The translations under genes and the position numbers were made by a program. Positions 46,647 through 57,520 of a DNA stretch of 64,000 nt are shown here, piece by piece (the stretch's first letter is position 1; every line of letters starts with the position of its first letter). The DNA is from an uncultured Parvularculaceae bacterium (lineage in GTDB: Bacteria; Pseudomonadota; Alphaproteobacteria; Caulobacterales; Parvularculaceae): positions 99,254-163,253 of the forward strand of contig CAMYLZ010000027.1 of NCBI GenBank assembly GCA_947259375.1, in the 5' to 3' direction. The notes beneath the pieces are model-generated. The model made no database searches, was not told the origin of the DNA, and was given only the letters and a program-made list of their open reading frames with translations.

Positions 46647-49334
46647 ATGCTCGACAAATCCAGGCAACCTTCAAAAGCGAAAACAGACGCGCGAGCAACG
46701 CCGATGATGTCGCAGTATCTTTCCATCAAGGAGGGGGCGGGCGATGCATTGCTGTTTTATCGTATGGGCGATTTTTACGAGCTGTTTTTCGATGACGCAG
46801 TCACCGCGGCGGGCGTGCTTGATATTGCCCTGACGAAACGCGGTCAGCATGCGGGCGAAGACATACCGATGTGCGGCGTGCCGTTTCATGCTTACGAGGC
46901 TTATCTCGCAAAGCTCATTCGCGCTGGTTTCAAGGTTGCGATTTGCGAGCAAATGGAAAGCCCGGCGGAAGCAAAAAAGCGCGGCTCGAAATCGGTCGTC
47001 GCGCGCGAGATTATTCGCACGGTGACGCCGGGAACGGTTGTCGAGGAGACGTTGCTCGATGCGCGGGCGAATAATCACCTGGCCGCGCTCGCGCTATTGC
47101 GCGGCGGCGAGGAGGCTGCGCTTGCCTGGGTCGACGTGTCGACGGGCGAGCTTGCGGTGCGGGAAACCGCGCTGGAGCGGATCGCCGCCGATCTCGCCGC
47201 GGTGGCGCCGAAGGAACTGGTCTTTCCGGAAATTGACGAAGAAAGCCCCTGGCGCCGCGCCATTGCGATGCGCGCCGGAGACACCACGCTGACGCCGCAG
47301 GCGGTGCAATATTTCGACTCCGCCGCCGGACAGCGCCGCGCCATGGAGGCGTTCGATGTCGCTTCGCTGGACGGGTTTGGCGAATTTTCGCGCGCGGAAT
47401 GCGGCGCGCTCGGCGCGCTTCTCAATTATGTGGCGCTCACCCAGGCCGGGCGCGCGCCGGCGCTGAACCCGCCGCGCAAGGCGCGCATCGATGAAACCAT
47501 GGCGATTGATGCGGCGACGCGGGCGTCGCTCGAAATTCTCGCCACGCAATCGGGTGCGCGCAAAGGCTCGCTTCTGTGGGCTGTCGATCGCACCATCACT
47601 GGTCCGGGCGCGCGGCTCCTTGCGGCGCGCTTGTCGGCGCCGCTGACCGATTGCGACGCGATTTGCGCGCGCCATGATGCGATCGGTTTTTTTGAGCATG
47701 CGCGCGACCTTTGCGAGACCGTGCGCGGCCTGTTGAAAGAAACGCCTGATGCGGCGCGAGCCTTGTCGCGGCTGGCGATGGAGCGCGGCGGGCCGCGCGA
47801 CCTTTGCGCGCTGCGCGATGCGCTGATCAAGGCGCGTGAGATTGCGAAATCCATCGAAGCGGCGGGCGCGCCGCTGCCGGCGAATATCGCCGCAGCGGCG
47901 CACGGGCTTGAAGATCGCAAAGGCGACGGCTTTTCGGCGCTTATTGAAACCTTGCGAGAAGCGCTCGACGCCAATCCGCCGCTTCTGGCGCGCGATGGCG
48001 GCTTTATCGCCAAAGGTTTCGATCCGGGTCTTGATTCCGTCCGTATGCTGCGGGATGAATCGCGGCGCGTTATTGCCGGCCTTGAAGCGCAATATCGCGA
48101 GTGCGCTGGCGTCAAAGCGCTGAAAATCAAGCACAACAACGTGCTCGGCTATTTTGTCGAAACGCCGCCCTCTCATGGCGACAAGCTGATGGCGGCGCCG
48201 ATGAATGAAATATTCATTCATCGCCAGACCCTGGCGAGCGCCGTGCGGTTCACGACCGGGGAGCTGGCCGAGCTTGACGCCAAGATCACCCGCGCGCGGG
48301 ACGAGGCGCTGGCGCGCGAGCTGGAGATCTATGATGATTTGCGTACGCGCGTCCTGGCGCGGCGTGCAGAGATTGCGGCGGCGGCCGCAGCGCTGGCGGC
48401 GATTGATGTCGATGCGAGCGGAGCGGTGCTGGCGATGGAACAGGATTATGTTCGCCCGCAAATCGATGAAAGCCTCAGTTTCGATATCAAGGGCGGGCGC
48501 CACCCGGTAGTGGAGCGCGCGAGCAGCGAGGCGTTTATCGCCAATGACTGCCTGCTTGGCGAGAGCGACAAGGCGCAGCTCTGGCTGGTCACCGGGCCGA
48601 ACATGGCGGGCAAGTCCACATTCCTGCGCCAGAATGCATTGATCGCAATCCTGGCGCAGGCAGGGCTTTACGCGCCCGCAAAGGCGGCGCGCCTCGGCGT
48701 TGTCGACCGGGTTTTCTCCCGCGTCGGCGCCTCGGATGATCTCGCCGGCGGACGTTCGACATTCATGGTCGAGATGGTCGAGACGGCGGCGATCCTCAAT
48801 CAGGCGAGTGCGCGCTCGCTGGTGGTTCTCGATGAGATCGGGCGCGGCACGTCGACATTTGACGGCATGGCCATCGCCTGGGCGGCGGTGGAGCATCTGC
48901 ATGATGTCAACCGTTGCCGCGGGCTGTTCGCCACGCATTATCATGAGTTGACGGCGCTGGCGGAACGTCTGCCGCGCCTGTCCAATGTTTCCATGAAGGT
49001 TCGCGAATGGAAAGGCGACGTCGTTTTCCTGCATGAAGTGGGCTCCGGTCCGGCGGACCGTTCCTACGGTGTTGCGGTAGCGCGTCTTGCCGGCCTGCCG
49101 GCCCCTGCGGTGGCGCGCGCTGAGGCGGTCCTTGCCATGCTTGAAGAGCGCCGGCGCGAGACCGGCGGGCTGACCGATCTGCCGTTATTCGCCGCCGCCG
49201 CCCCGGCCGAGGATGCGCCGCCGTCCCGGATCGATAGGCTTTGCGACGCGCTCAATGCGCTGGACCCGGATGCGATGTCGCCGAAAGAGGCGCTCGATGC
49301 GCTTTACCGGTTGAAGTCCGAAATGAATCGATGA
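46647..49334 (+). CDS. mutS: DNA mismatch repair protein MutS
   Basis: Recognises mismatches and small loops after replication. The 895-residue protein begins the mismatch-binding domain at [32 protein letters not shown], with the Phe-x-Glu reading element, followed by the connector and lever domains and the ATPase: Walker [10 protein letters not shown] (650-658), [19 protein letters not shown] and the final [15 protein letters not shown] lies upstream, but 15 bases from ATG 46647, so the start is somewhat uncertain. It precedes glnD, as in many alphaproteobacteria. Confidence 0.97.
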   Translation: MLDKSRQPSKAKTDARATPMMSQYLSIKEGAGDALLFYRMGDFYELFFDDAVTAAGVLDIALTKRGQHAGEDIPMCGVPFHAYEAYLAKLIRAGFKVAICEQMESPAEAKKRGSKSVVAREIIRTVTPGTVVEETLLDARANNHLAALALLRGGEEAALAWVDVSTGELAVRETALERIAADLAAVAPKELVFPEIDEESPWRRAIAMRAGDTTLTPQAVQYFDSAAGQRRAMEAFDVASLDGFGEFSRAECGALGALLNYVALTQAGRAPALNPPRKARIDETMAIDAATRASLEILATQSGARKGSLLWAVDRTITGPGARLLAARLSAPLTDCDAICARHDAIGFFEHARDLCETVRGLLKETPDAARALSRLAMERGGPRDLCALRDALIKAREIAKSIEAAGAPLPANIAAAAHGLEDRKGDGFSALIETLREALDANPPLLARDGGFIAKGFDPGLDSVRMLRDESRRVIAGLEAQYRECAGVKALKIKHNNVLGYFVETPPSHGDKLMAAPMNEIFIHRQTLASAVRFTTGELAELDAKITRARDEALARELEIYDDLRTRVLARRAEIAAAAAALAAIDVDASGAVLAMEQDYVRPQIDESLSFDIKGGRHPVVERASSEAFIANDCLLGESDKAQLWLVTGPNMAGKSTFLRQNALIAILAQAGLYAPAKAARLGVVDRVFSRVGASDDLAGGRSTFMVEMVETAAILNQASARSLVVLDEIGRGTSTFDGMAIAWAAVEHLHDVNRCRGLFATHYHELTALAERLPRLSNVSMKVREWKGDVVFLHEVGSGPADRSYGVAVARLAGLPAPAVARAEAVLAMLEERRRETGGLTDLPLFAAAAPAEDAPPSRIDRLCDALNALDPDAMSPKEALDALYRLKSEMNR

Positions 49335-49450
49335 TGAGGGCGCTGTACCAGCGAAAGCGACGGGTTTGATGCGAATGTTGAATTCGCCCGCGGCGCGCGC
49401 GACAATGGCGTGCGCCCGATGGCCGACTTTCCGCGCCGGAACATAACAGC

Positions 49451-52180
49451 TTGTCCATAGTGACCAACACATCCACGCCTTCGGGTGAAAAGCCCCGCCC
49501 TGAAAGCCAGTCTCTTGGCGACGCGCTTGCCGCCGCTATCGCCGCCGAAGACGCCGGCCAGGATCATGGCGCCGCCGGGCGGGTATTGAAGAACGTCGTC
49601 ATTCATCTGCGCCGCCAGATCATGCGCGATTATGTGCGCGGCGACCGTATCGCGGCGCGCTTGTCGAACGGCGTCGAGGAAATGGTGGCGGCGCTTTTCT
49701 CCAGCGCTGTTGACGGGATGGAAAAGGATATCGCGATCTGCGCCGTTGGCGGGTTCGGCCGCGCAGAGCTGGCGCCGTTTTCGGATGTCGATTTGCTCAT
49801 TTTGCATCGGGCGACGGATGACAACCGGTTGCGCGAAGCGTTGAACCGCATCCTCTATCCTTTATGGGATTCGGGCATGAAGATCGGCTATGCCGCCCAT
49901 ACGCCGGCGAGTGCGGTTGCTTTCGCAAAAGACGATCTCGTCGCGCGCACCGCCTATCTCGATGCGCGCCGCATTTGCGGCGCCGAGGATCTCTATGAGG
50001 AGTTTGCGCATAATTTCGACAAATTGCGGCGCCGGACGGTTCCGCAATTCGTCGCCGCCAAACTTGCCGAACAGGATGAACGCCAGGCGGCGTTTTTTGA
50101 AACGCGTTATCTCGTCGAGCCGGACGTCAAGGAGGCGAAAGGGGGGCTGCGCGATCTTCAGACTATCCGGTGGATTTACAAATATGCCTATGGCGGCGAC
50201 ATCGGCAAATCAAAGACGATCGACAAGATTATGGGTGCTGCCGACCGCAAGGCGTTGATGAAATGCGAGCGGTTTTTATGGTCGGTGCGGGCGCATCTCC
50301 ATGATTATCGCGGCCATGCCGATGAAAAGCTGACTTTTGACGTGCAACCGGAAGTCGCCGCGCGTCTTGGCTATGCGGATCGCAAAACCATGACGGCGGC
50401 CGAAAGGCTGATGAAACATTATTTCGTCAATGCGGTGGAAATTGGCCGGCTGACGCGGACCTTATGCGCGCGGCTTGAAGAAGAGCAAACGAAACGCCTG
50501 CCGCGCCTGCCGAAACTGTTGCCGCGCGAACTTCATAGCGACGAGGCGCCGGGCAAGCCGAATTTGCGCATCCGCAACGGCCGGCTCGATTTTGAAAGCG
50601 CCGCGCGCGCGCGCCGTCAGCCGCGCGACCTGTTCCGACTGTTTCGCGCTTTCGGCAAGCAACCGAAATTCGATTTTCATCCGGACGCGCTGGCGATCGT
50701 CGCGGAACAGACGCCGAATGTCGTGCTTGAAGTGCGACGCGACCCGGTCATCGCGCAGCTATTTGCCGGCATTCTTTGCCAGTCTGCCGATCCGGTGCGC
50801 GTCTTGCGGATCATGGAAGAGACAGGGCTCCTCGGGAAATATATTCCGGCTTTCGGTTCGATCGTCGGGCGCATCGATTACGGTCTCTACCGGCGATTCA
50901 CGCTTGATGAGCATGTATTGCGGTGCGTCGGCCTCCTGCATCAGATCAGTACGGGCGCGTGCCGGAAAGACCATCCCATCGCAACGAAAATTCTCAAGCG
51001 CGCGGAAAATCCGCTGGTTTTTTACCTCGGCGTCCTCATGCATGAAGCCGGCTGGTCGCTGAACGAGCGATCGCTCGCTGGAACCGAAAGACTGGTCACG
51101 CGGGTTTGCAAGCGCCTTGGCCTCAATGAGGAGGAGGCGGCGCTCGCCGGCTGGGCGGCCGCACGGCATTTATTCCTTGTGCGGACGGCGGAACGGCGCA
51201 ATTTGACCGAAAGCCATGCGATCTCCGCATTTGCTGAATCGGTCGGGTCGCGCCAGCGGCTAGACATGATGCTGGTCTTGTCGGTCTGTCATCTTAAAGT
51301 CGTCGGTTATCAGTCCTGGGACGAAATCACCCGCCTGCGCCTGACCGAGCTTTATGACGCCGCTGTGTTATGGTTCGAACATGGGCCCGCGGCCATCGAG
51401 CAAAAGCTTGATGCGCGCGCCCGGGAAATTCGCGACGAAGCCCGCGCGCATCTCTCGGGCTGGAGCGACGACGAGGCGTCGGCGTTTCTTGGCCGGTTTG
51501 ACGACGCCATGCTGCGTTCACTCGACGGCGTCATCGTCGCACGTTTCGCGCGTCTTGCCCGCGCAGCAGAGGAAGATGCGGCGAATGCGGCCGTGGTGGC
51601 GACGCCGCGCGACGGCGATATTGAAGCCATCGTGCTGGCCGATGACCGCCCCGGCCTGCTTGCCGACCTTGCCGGCGCGGTTGCGTCGACGGGGATGAGC
51701 GTCAGGACGGTGCAGGCGTTGACCACGGAAGACGGCAAGGCCATCGATATCTTCATCATTCAAGCGCCGGACGGCGTTCCGGTGGAAGACGCGGAACAAT
51801 CGCGCCGGCTGCATCGGGCATTGCTGGCGGCCGCGGGGCAATCGCCTGACGCGCCGCCGGTGCTGAAACGGCGATTTGGCGATCGCCGCGAGATCTTCGA
51901 TGTGAAACCGGATGTCAGGATCGAATTCGACGCTTCGAAAGACGCCATGGTGGTCGAGACAGAGGGGCTCGATCGGCCGGGTCTGCTTTATGAATTGACA
52001 AGGGCCCTGGCGCGCGAAGGGGCGACAATCACCTCCGCCCATGTGGCGACATATGGCGAGCGCGCGCTTGATGCGTTTTATCTCCACAATGAGGATGGCG
52101 AGAAGCTGACCGACAGCGCGGCGCTCGGCCATATTGAAAAAACCCTACTGGACGTGCTTTCGGCTGGTTCTCCTGAATGA
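49451..52180 (+). CDS. glnD: PII uridylyltransferase GlnD with a degenerate HD domain
   Basis: A 909-residue sensor of glutamine that uridylylates PII proteins. The nucleotidyltransferase domain is intact (VGGFGRAELAPFSDVDLLIL), as are two C-terminal ACT domains (VLADDRPGLLADLAG and ETEGLDRPGLLYELT). The central HD domain, which removes UMP, is eroded: HD is HE (His531-Glu532 in LMHEAGW), the usual GDHS is NERS (538-541) and the late CD motif is CH (His614 in SVCHLKV). PII deuridylylation may therefore be weak or lost; that is inference. The start is TTG 49451; GTG 49460 is an alternative. Confidence 0.9.
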   Translation: MSIVTNTSTPSGEKPRPESQSLGDALAAAIAAEDAGQDHGAAGRVLKNVVIHLRRQIMRDYVRGDRIAARLSNGVEEMVAALFSSAVDGMEKDIAICAVGGFGRAELAPFSDVDLLILHRATDDNRLREALNRILYPLWDSGMKIGYAAHTPASAVAFAKDDLVARTAYLDARRICGAEDLYEEFAHNFDKLRRRTVPQFVAAKLAEQDERQAAFFETRYLVEPDVKEAKGGLRDLQTIRWIYKYAYGGDIGKSKTIDKIMGAADRKALMKCERFLWSVRAHLHDYRGHADEKLTFDVQPEVAARLGYADRKTMTAAERLMKHYFVNAVEIGRLTRTLCARLEEEQTKRLPRLPKLLPRELHSDEAPGKPNLRIRNGRLDFESAARARRQPRDLFRLFRAFGKQPKFDFHPDALAIVAEQTPNVVLEVRRDPVIAQLFAGILCQSADPVRVLRIMEETGLLGKYIPAFGSIVGRIDYGLYRRFTLDEHVLRCVGLLHQISTGACRKDHPIATKILKRAENPLVFYLGVLMHEAGWSLNERSLAGTERLVTRVCKRLGLNEEEAALAGWAAARHLFLVRTAERRNLTESHAISAFAESVGSRQRLDMMLVLSVCHLKVVGYQSWDEITRLRLTELYDAAVLWFEHGPAAIEQKLDARAREIRDEARAHLSGWSDDEASAFLGRFDDAMLRSLDGVIVARFARLARAAEEDAANAAVVATPRDGDIEAIVLADDRPGLLADLAGAVASTGMSVRTVQALTTEDGKAIDIFIIQAPDGVPVEDAEQSRRLHRALLAAAGQSPDAPPVLKRRFGDRREIFDVKPDVRIEFDASKDAMVVETEGLDRPGLLYELTRALAREGATITSAHVATYGERALDAFYLHNEDGEKLTDSAALGHIEKTLLDVLSAGSPE

Positions 52181-52346
52181 ACGCCATTATTACCGAACCG
52201 CATGAAAGCTCATCTTTTCTCACGCCACCGTCACAGCGAACAGCGCGGCGAACAACGCAATACCGGCATGCGGCGGCGTTTGTGCGCGCCGGGCGGGCGT
52301 CCATGAGCCCTCATTCCACCAATTTTCCCCTCAATAACGCCATCAG

Positions 52347-53942
52347 ATGAGCGGCAAGCTTTTCAAATCCCTGGCGACTGTGAGCGGCATGACCATGGCG
52401 AGCCGCGTTCTCGGCTTTGCGCGTCAGATCATCATAGCCGGCATTATCGGCGCCGGCGGGAATCCGGTCGCCGACGCATTTTGGGCGGCGTTTCGGCTGC
52501 CCAACATGTTCCGCCGGCTGTTCGCCGAGGGTGCGTTTCACGCCGCCTTCATTCCAATGTTTCAGGGCCGCAAGGTGGATGGCGGAACTGCGGACGCCAA
52601 GCAATTCGCCGAGGAAGTATTGGCCGGTCTCATCTTTGTGCTGACATTGTTGACGGCGCTGGTTGAGCTGGCGGCCCCGGCCTTCGTTTACATGATCGCG
52701 TCCGGGTTTGAGCAAGACCCGGAAAAGTTCGCGCTGACGACGCTCTATACGCGGATCATGTTTCCTTATTTGATGATGATGTCGCTTGTCGGGCTGTTGA
52801 GCGGCGTGTTGAATTCGCTTGGCCGGTTCGCCGCGTCGGCCGGGGCGCCGCTGGCGCTGAATATCTGCCTGATTGCGGCGATTTTGCTTTATGCCGACGC
52901 GGACACGGAAATTTCCGGCAAGGCAGCGTCGTGGGGCGTGTTCGCTGGCGGCCTCGCGCAATTGGCGATCCTCCTTTTCGGCGCCTGGCGGCAAGGGTTC
53001 TTGCCGCGATTGCGCATGCCGCGTCTCACCCCGGCGTTGAAACGATTATTCGTGCTCGGCGCGCCGGGCTTCATCAGCGCCGGCGCCCTGCAAATAAACC
53101 TCATTATCGGCACTAATATCGCCAGCCGCGAGCCGGGCGCCGTTTCCTGGTTGATGAATGCCGATCAGCTCTATCAATTGCCGCTGGCGGTGATCGGCAT
53201 TGCGCTCGCCGTGGTTTTGTTGCCGATGCTGTCCGAACGGGTCAAGGCGGGCGATGATCAGGGTGCGGCGCGCGCGCTCAATCGCGCGCTTGAAGCTTCG
53301 GCGCTCTTGTCGCTGCCGGCGGCGGCGGCGTTCCTGATCATGGCCGAACCGATTTGCGACGCGCTGTTCCGCGGCATCGCCAGTGATGCGCTTTCGATTT
53401 TCGGCGTCAGGCGCTCGGCTTTCACCGAGCATGACGTGGCGATGACCGGCGCGGCGCTCGCGATATTCGGGGCGGGATTGCCGGCCTTTATCTGGCAAAA
53501 AATATTCTCGCCAGCGTTTTTCGCCCGCGAAGATACGCGCACACCCATGCATTACGCGCTGTTTTCCATCGCCGTGAATACGGGGCTGGCGCTGGCGCTG
53601 TTCCCGTTCATGGGGTTTGTCGCGGTGGCGATTGCTACGGTCATCGCCGCTTGGGCGCAGGTTATTTTGTTGGCGCAAAAGCTTTATCGTCAGGGCCGCT
53701 TTCTTCCCAGCGGACGGCTCGCCGGGCGGTTCATCCGTATCATCGCCGCGAGCATGGGCATGGCTGCGTTTCTTGTCTGGGCGCTCGCTTATATAGATGC
53801 GGCGGCGGCGCTCCTCTGGGGGCGCGAATGGATCGCCATTGTCGGGCTTGCGGGTCTCGGCGCCGCCGTTTACGGCGTGCTCGCCTTCGCGCTTGGCGCC
53901 GCGCGCCTGGCGGACTACAAGCGGCCATCAAGCGCGTCTTAA
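52347..53942 (+). CDS. murJ: Lipid II flippase MurJ
   Basis: A 531-residue MOP-superfamily flippase with about 14 helices that moves lipid II to the periplasmic face. The start, GMTMASRVLGFARQIIIA, and ADAFWAAFRLPNMFRRLFAEGAFHAAFIPMF carry the conserved Arg residues of the central cavity. IWQKIFSPAFFAREDTRTPMHYA is another MurJ landmark. It follows glnD by 166 bases and precedes trpS, the usual alphaproteobacterial order. Confidence 0.96.
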   Translation: MSGKLFKSLATVSGMTMASRVLGFARQIIIAGIIGAGGNPVADAFWAAFRLPNMFRRLFAEGAFHAAFIPMFQGRKVDGGTADAKQFAEEVLAGLIFVLTLLTALVELAAPAFVYMIASGFEQDPEKFALTTLYTRIMFPYLMMMSLVGLLSGVLNSLGRFAASAGAPLALNICLIAAILLYADADTEISGKAASWGVFAGGLAQLAILLFGAWRQGFLPRLRMPRLTPALKRLFVLGAPGFISAGALQINLIIGTNIASREPGAVSWLMNADQLYQLPLAVIGIALAVVLLPMLSERVKAGDDQGAARALNRALEASALLSLPAAAAFLIMAEPICDALFRGIASDALSIFGVRRSAFTEHDVAMTGAALAIFGAGLPAFIWQKIFSPAFFAREDTRTPMHYALFSIAVNTGLALALFPFMGFVAVAIATVIAAWAQVILLAQKLYRQGRFLPSGRLAGRFIRIIAASMGMAAFLVWALAYIDAAAALLWGREWIAIVGLAGLGAAVYGVLAFALGAARLADYKRPSSAS

Positions 53943-53978
53943 CGCGGTCACCCTGTTTTCATTATCTCGAGCAATTTC

Positions 53979-55007
53979 ATGAGCGGTTATCAAGGTCCCA
54001 TGCGTGTTCTGTCCGGCATTCAGCCATCGGGCGGGATGCATCTCGGCAATTATCTCGGCGCGATCCGAAAATTCGCGGAACTGCAGCATCAATATGACTG
54101 CAATTTCTGCGTCGTCGATATGCATGCGATTACCGTCTGGCAGGACCCGGAAAAGCTGCGCGAGCAGACCTTTCACATCGCCGCATCGTATATCGCCTCC
54201 GGCGTCGATCCGGAAAAAGCGACGGTGTTCCATCAGTCTGGTGTTCGCGCCCATGCGGAGCTTGCCTGGGTTTTCAATTGCGTGGCGCGGCTCGGCTGGC
54301 TCGACCGCATGACGCAATTCAAGGACAAGGCCGGCAAGAATTCCGAGCGCGCTTCGGTTGGGCTTTACACCTATCCGGTTCTTCAGGCTGCGGACATTCT
54401 CGTCTACAAGGCGACCCATGTGCCGGTCGGCGAGGACCAGAAACAGCATCTTGAGCTTTCCCGCGATATCGCCGGCAAGTTCAACCATGATTATAACGCG
54501 GCGGATTTCTTCCCCCTCCCCGAGCCGTTGATCAAGGGCCAGTTTGGCGATGCGGGCGCGCGCATCATGTCGCTGCGCGACGGCGCGGCGAAAATGTCGA
54601 AATCAGACCCGTCGGAAAACGCCTGTATTTTCCTTGCTGACGACGCCGACAAGATCGCGAAGAAGATCAAGAAAGCAAAGTCGGACCCGGAAGCGTTGCC
54701 ATCCGAAGCTGCGGGGCTTGAAGGCCGGCCCGAGGCGGCGAACTTGGTCGGCATTTATGCGGCGCTTTCCGGCAAGTCTGCGGCCGAGGTGTTGAGCGAA
54801 TTTGGCGGGCAGGGCTTCGGCGCATTCAAGCCGGCGCTTGCGGAACTCGTGGTCGAGAAGATCGCGCCGATCGGCGCAGAGCTGCGCCGTCTTGAAGCGG
54901 ATCCGGCCTTTCTGCAAAGCGTTCTTGAAAAAGGCGCCGAGCGCGCGGCGGCGATCGCCGATCCGGTGGTTCGCGAAGTCAAGGAGATCGTCGGCTTCCT
55001 GGTTTGA
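53979..55007 (+). CDS. trpS: Tryptophan-tRNA ligase
   Basis: Charges tRNA-Trp. The 342-residue class Ic synthetase has the HIGH-equivalent motif [11 protein letters not shown] at residues 18-28, the tryptophan-pocket stretch [27 protein letters not shown] and KMSKS at 205-209. ATG 53979 is used; only a weak GAG lies upstream, and ATG 54000 is possible. It is 36 bases after murJ. Confidence 0.96.
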   Translation: MSGYQGPMRVLSGIQPSGGMHLGNYLGAIRKFAELQHQYDCNFCVVDMHAITVWQDPEKLREQTFHIAASYIASGVDPEKATVFHQSGVRAHAELAWVFNCVARLGWLDRMTQFKDKAGKNSERASVGLYTYPVLQAADILVYKATHVPVGEDQKQHLELSRDIAGKFNHDYNAADFFPLPEPLIKGQFGDAGARIMSLRDGAAKMSKSDPSENACIFLADDADKIAKKIKKAKSDPEALPSEAAGLEGRPEAANLVGIYAALSGKSAAEVLSEFGGQGFGAFKPALAELVVEKIAPIGAELRRLEADPAFLQSVLEKGAERAAAIADPVVREVKEIVGFLV

Positions 55008-55115
55008 CGCCCGGCGGGCGCCCGCGCGAGAATATGGTTAGGCGTTTCTTAATTGTTAACGCCTCGCCGCCATTTTGGCGCGTGCAGGGAGCCAACGTAA
55101 CCCGGAACGCAAGCG

Positions 55116-56162
55116 ATGCCGTCTTACAAGGCAAATGACAGGAAGTCCGAACGCCCGCGTCCGGCACGGCCGCTGATCTCCATTGTCGCGCCATGTTACA
55201 ACGAGGAAGACGCCGTTGCGCCGTTCGCCAAGGCGGTGCAGGCCGTGCTTGAGGGCGCCGATTTCGATTACGAAATCCTCTTTATCGAAGACGGCTCTGC
55301 AGACGGCACCCGCGATCAACTGGTTGCCTTGAGCAAAACCCGCCCCAGGGTGCGCGTCATCGTCTTTTCACGGAATTTCGGCAAGGAAGCGGCGCTCAGC
55401 GCCGGTCTCGATCATGCGCGCGGCGATGCCGTTGTCGTGATCGATGTCGATCTGCAAGACCCGCCGGCGTTGATTGGCGAGTTCGTCGCGAAATGGCGCG
55501 AAGGCTATGACGTGGTCTATGGCGCGCGCGCCGACCGCTCCAGCGACGGTGCTGCGAAACGGGTCTCGGCGGAAGGATTTTACCGGCTGTTCAACCGCAT
55601 TTCGAAGATCAAGCTGCCTGAGGATGCCGGCGATTTCCGTCTTATCGACCGGCGCGTCGTCAGGGCCTTGAACGCCTTGCCGGAGCGCTCGCGGTTCATG
55701 AAAGGGCTGTTTGCATGGGCGGGGTTTCCGGCCGTGGGCGTTCCTTATGTACGGCCGGAGCGGGCGGCGGGCGAGACGAAATTCAGCTTTTGGAAATTGT
55801 GGAATTTTGCGCTTGACGGGATTGTCAGCTTCTCGACCGCGCCTTTGCGAATCTGGAGCTATATTGGCGTCGTGATCGCCTTTCTTTCTTTTATCTACGC
55901 ATCGATTATTATCATCCGTACAGCGATTATGGGCGTTGACGTGCCGGGCTATGCATCGCTCCTGGTGGTTGTCTTGTTTTTCGGCAGCGTGCAGCTCATT
56001 TCCGTCGGCGTTCTGGGCGAGTATATCGCCCGTCTGTTTGCCGAAGTGAAACGCCGGCCCATCTATCTGGTGGACGAGATTTACGGCGCGGATCTGGAAA
56101 AGGGCGCGGGCAGGTTGGTCGAAACGGTAGACGCAGCCTATACGGAGAACAGCGGGTCGTAA
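55116..56162 (+). CDS. Family 2 polyprenyl-phosphate glycosyltransferase (DPM1/GtrB-like)
   Basis: A 348-residue membrane glycosyltransferase that probably makes a polyprenyl-phosphate sugar for surface-glycan decoration. The GT-A domain has SIVAPCYNEEDAV, FIEDGSADGTRD, RNFGKEAALSAGLDHA and VVIDVDLQDPP with the DxD. Two C-terminal helices (about 245-268 and 280-301, YIGVVIAFLSFIYA and VLFFGSVQLISVGVLGEYI) place it in the GtrB/ArnC-like group. Its last 25 bases overlap the 3' end of the DUF1704 gene on the other strand. Confidence 0.92.
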   Translation: MPSYKANDRKSERPRPARPLISIVAPCYNEEDAVAPFAKAVQAVLEGADFDYEILFIEDGSADGTRDQLVALSKTRPRVRVIVFSRNFGKEAALSAGLDHARGDAVVVIDVDLQDPPALIGEFVAKWREGYDVVYGARADRSSDGAAKRVSAEGFYRLFNRISKIKLPEDAGDFRLIDRRVVRALNALPERSRFMKGLFAWAGFPAVGVPYVRPERAAGETKFSFWKLWNFALDGIVSFSTAPLRIWSYIGVVIAFLSFIYASIIIIRTAIMGVDVPGYASLLVVVLFFGSVQLISVGVLGEYIARLFAEVKRRPIYLVDEIYGADLEKGAGRLVETVDAAYTENSGS

Positions 56163-57406
56163 CGCCGCGCGACCGATTGCAGGTCGATCTCGTTGAGAAA
56201 AGTCGAATAGGCGAGATAGGACAACAGATAGCGCAAATCCGTCACCCATGGCGGCAGATATTTCGGTTCCTTAATCAAGCCTGCGTTTCGCAAGAATTTC
56301 ATGGCGCCGAGATCTTCAATGTCGATTTTGCCGACAAACAACAGGCGAATAAAGGATGCGTCGCCGGTTCTGATCGCCGCGCGCAGATAATTGTGCACTT
56401 CCAGCAATCCCTGAAGGTAGATCGAATCCTTCGTAAACGGCCCGCCCCCATTGACTAGCCCGCCGCGGACGACGCGCCGCGCGCTTTCAAATGCTTCGAA
56501 AGGCGCGTCAGCTTCACTCTGTTCACGGAAAAAAGTGTAAAGCTCAAGGAAATTCGCGCCTTCCGCTGACATGTTGATGGCGATCACCCGATCGGCGAGG
56601 CGCTTGAAACGGCGCGGATCAAGCGCGCCGGAAATAAATTCAGCAAAGACCGCAAGCCCTTCCTGCGTCCGGGCGTTCCCCGGAAAGGCCTCGCCCAGCA
56701 ACGGAAAATGCGGTTGCGCCGCGCCATTCAGCCCGGTGGCGATATGCACCAGCGCCTCATGCTGGAGAAGCTGCGTTTCGTCGAGATCCGAAAAGCGCGC
56801 ATCGTCCCGTAGCTTGATGTAATCGCGCCCGGCGGCGGCCTTGGCGGAAACATTGTGGGTGATTTCCACGCGCGGGGCGTCGGCGCCGAAATGCGTTGGC
56901 AAGGCTTGATCAAGCCGGTGCTTCAATTGTGTCGCTGTTAGGGTCGCCGGCGATTCCAGTTTTTGCGCAGGCGCGTCGAAATCCGTCAGCAACTGGTCGA
57001 GGCGCAGCGCCAGATCGAGCGCCGTCGACTTGCCGTCGGCGATCGGCGATGTCGGCCCGCCATATAGCGCGCGCGAATGTCCGTGAAACAAGGGCGTGCC
57101 GACCACGCTGAGAAGGAGCGCTGTTTCCTCGGTCGTATCCGCAAAGCGCCGCAGCCATTGATGCGCTTCGCTGCCGCCGTCGAGCAGCGCGCGCGCGCCG
57201 AACACAAGCTCAAGCGACGGGGCCGGATCGATTTCGGGATATATCGGCGACGGCGGCTCGCGCTCGTCGTTTTTGAAAAAAGAATCGGCGAGCGTGCGGT
57301 CCCAGCTCAGCGTCCGCAATACCGGCAAGCGCGCCTCCGCAAGCCGCAGCATACCGGCGGCGCGCGTCAGTTTCTCGAGTTCCTTGGCGCTGAATTCCTT
57401 GCTCAT
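56138..57406 (-). CDS. DUF1704 (QEGLA-motif, MATCAP-like) metallopeptidase
   Basis: A 422-residue cytoplasmic protein of the DUF1704 family, named in bacteria for its QEGLA motif and known in eukaryotes as the MATCAP/TMCP tubulin tyrosine carboxypeptidases. It has the HExxxH zinc motif (His216, Glu217, His221 in QHEALVHIATG) and QEGLA at 248-252, whose Glu249 is the likely third ligand. So it is probably a zinc carboxypeptidase; the bacterial substrate is unknown. It is divergent from the ECF sigma gene and converges on the glycosyltransferase. Confidence 0.88.
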   Translation of the reverse strand: MSKEFSAKELEKLTRAAGMLRLAEARLPVLRTLSWDRTLADSFFKNDEREPPSPIYPEIDPAPSLELVFGARALLDGGSEAHQWLRRFADTTEETALLLSVVGTPLFHGHSRALYGGPTSPIADGKSTALDLALRLDQLLTDFDAPAQKLESPATLTATQLKHRLDQALPTHFGADAPRVEITHNVSAKAAAGRDYIKLRDDARFSDLDETQLLQHEALVHIATGLNGAAQPHFPLLGEAFPGNARTQEGLAVFAEFISGALDPRRFKRLADRVIAINMSAEGANFLELYTFFREQSEADAPFEAFESARRVVRGGLVNGGGPFTKDSIYLQGLLEVHNYLRAAIRTGDASFIRLLFVGKIDIEDLGAMKFLRNAGLIKEPKYLPPWVTDLRYLLSYLAYSTFLNEIDLQSVARRYDPLFSV

Positions 57407-57458
57407 GGTTTCCCCGGTGCTTTGCGGACCGGCAAATTATGCGATCTTTGGTAATAGT

Positions 57459-57486
57459 TGAACCGAATTGGCCGCTGGAGCGACTT
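57459..57486 (+). promoter_or_regulatory. Candidate ECF-type promoter of the sigma operon
   Basis: TGAACC at 57459-57464 and CGACTT at 57481-57486, 16 bases apart, resemble the AAC -35 and CG-containing -10 of ECF promoters. It lies 35 bases before the sigma gene, so the sigma factor may control itself. Confidence 0.35.
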
Positions 57487-57520
57487 AATAATAGAGACTG
57501 GGCAAAGGGCGGAGTTACGC

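Noticed and set aside
47094..49034. Long antisense open frame (646 codons) across mutS
   Set aside because: It lies wholly opposite a well-supported mutS, has arginine- and histidine-rich low-information sequence and no recognisable domain; long antisense frames are common in GC-rich DNA.
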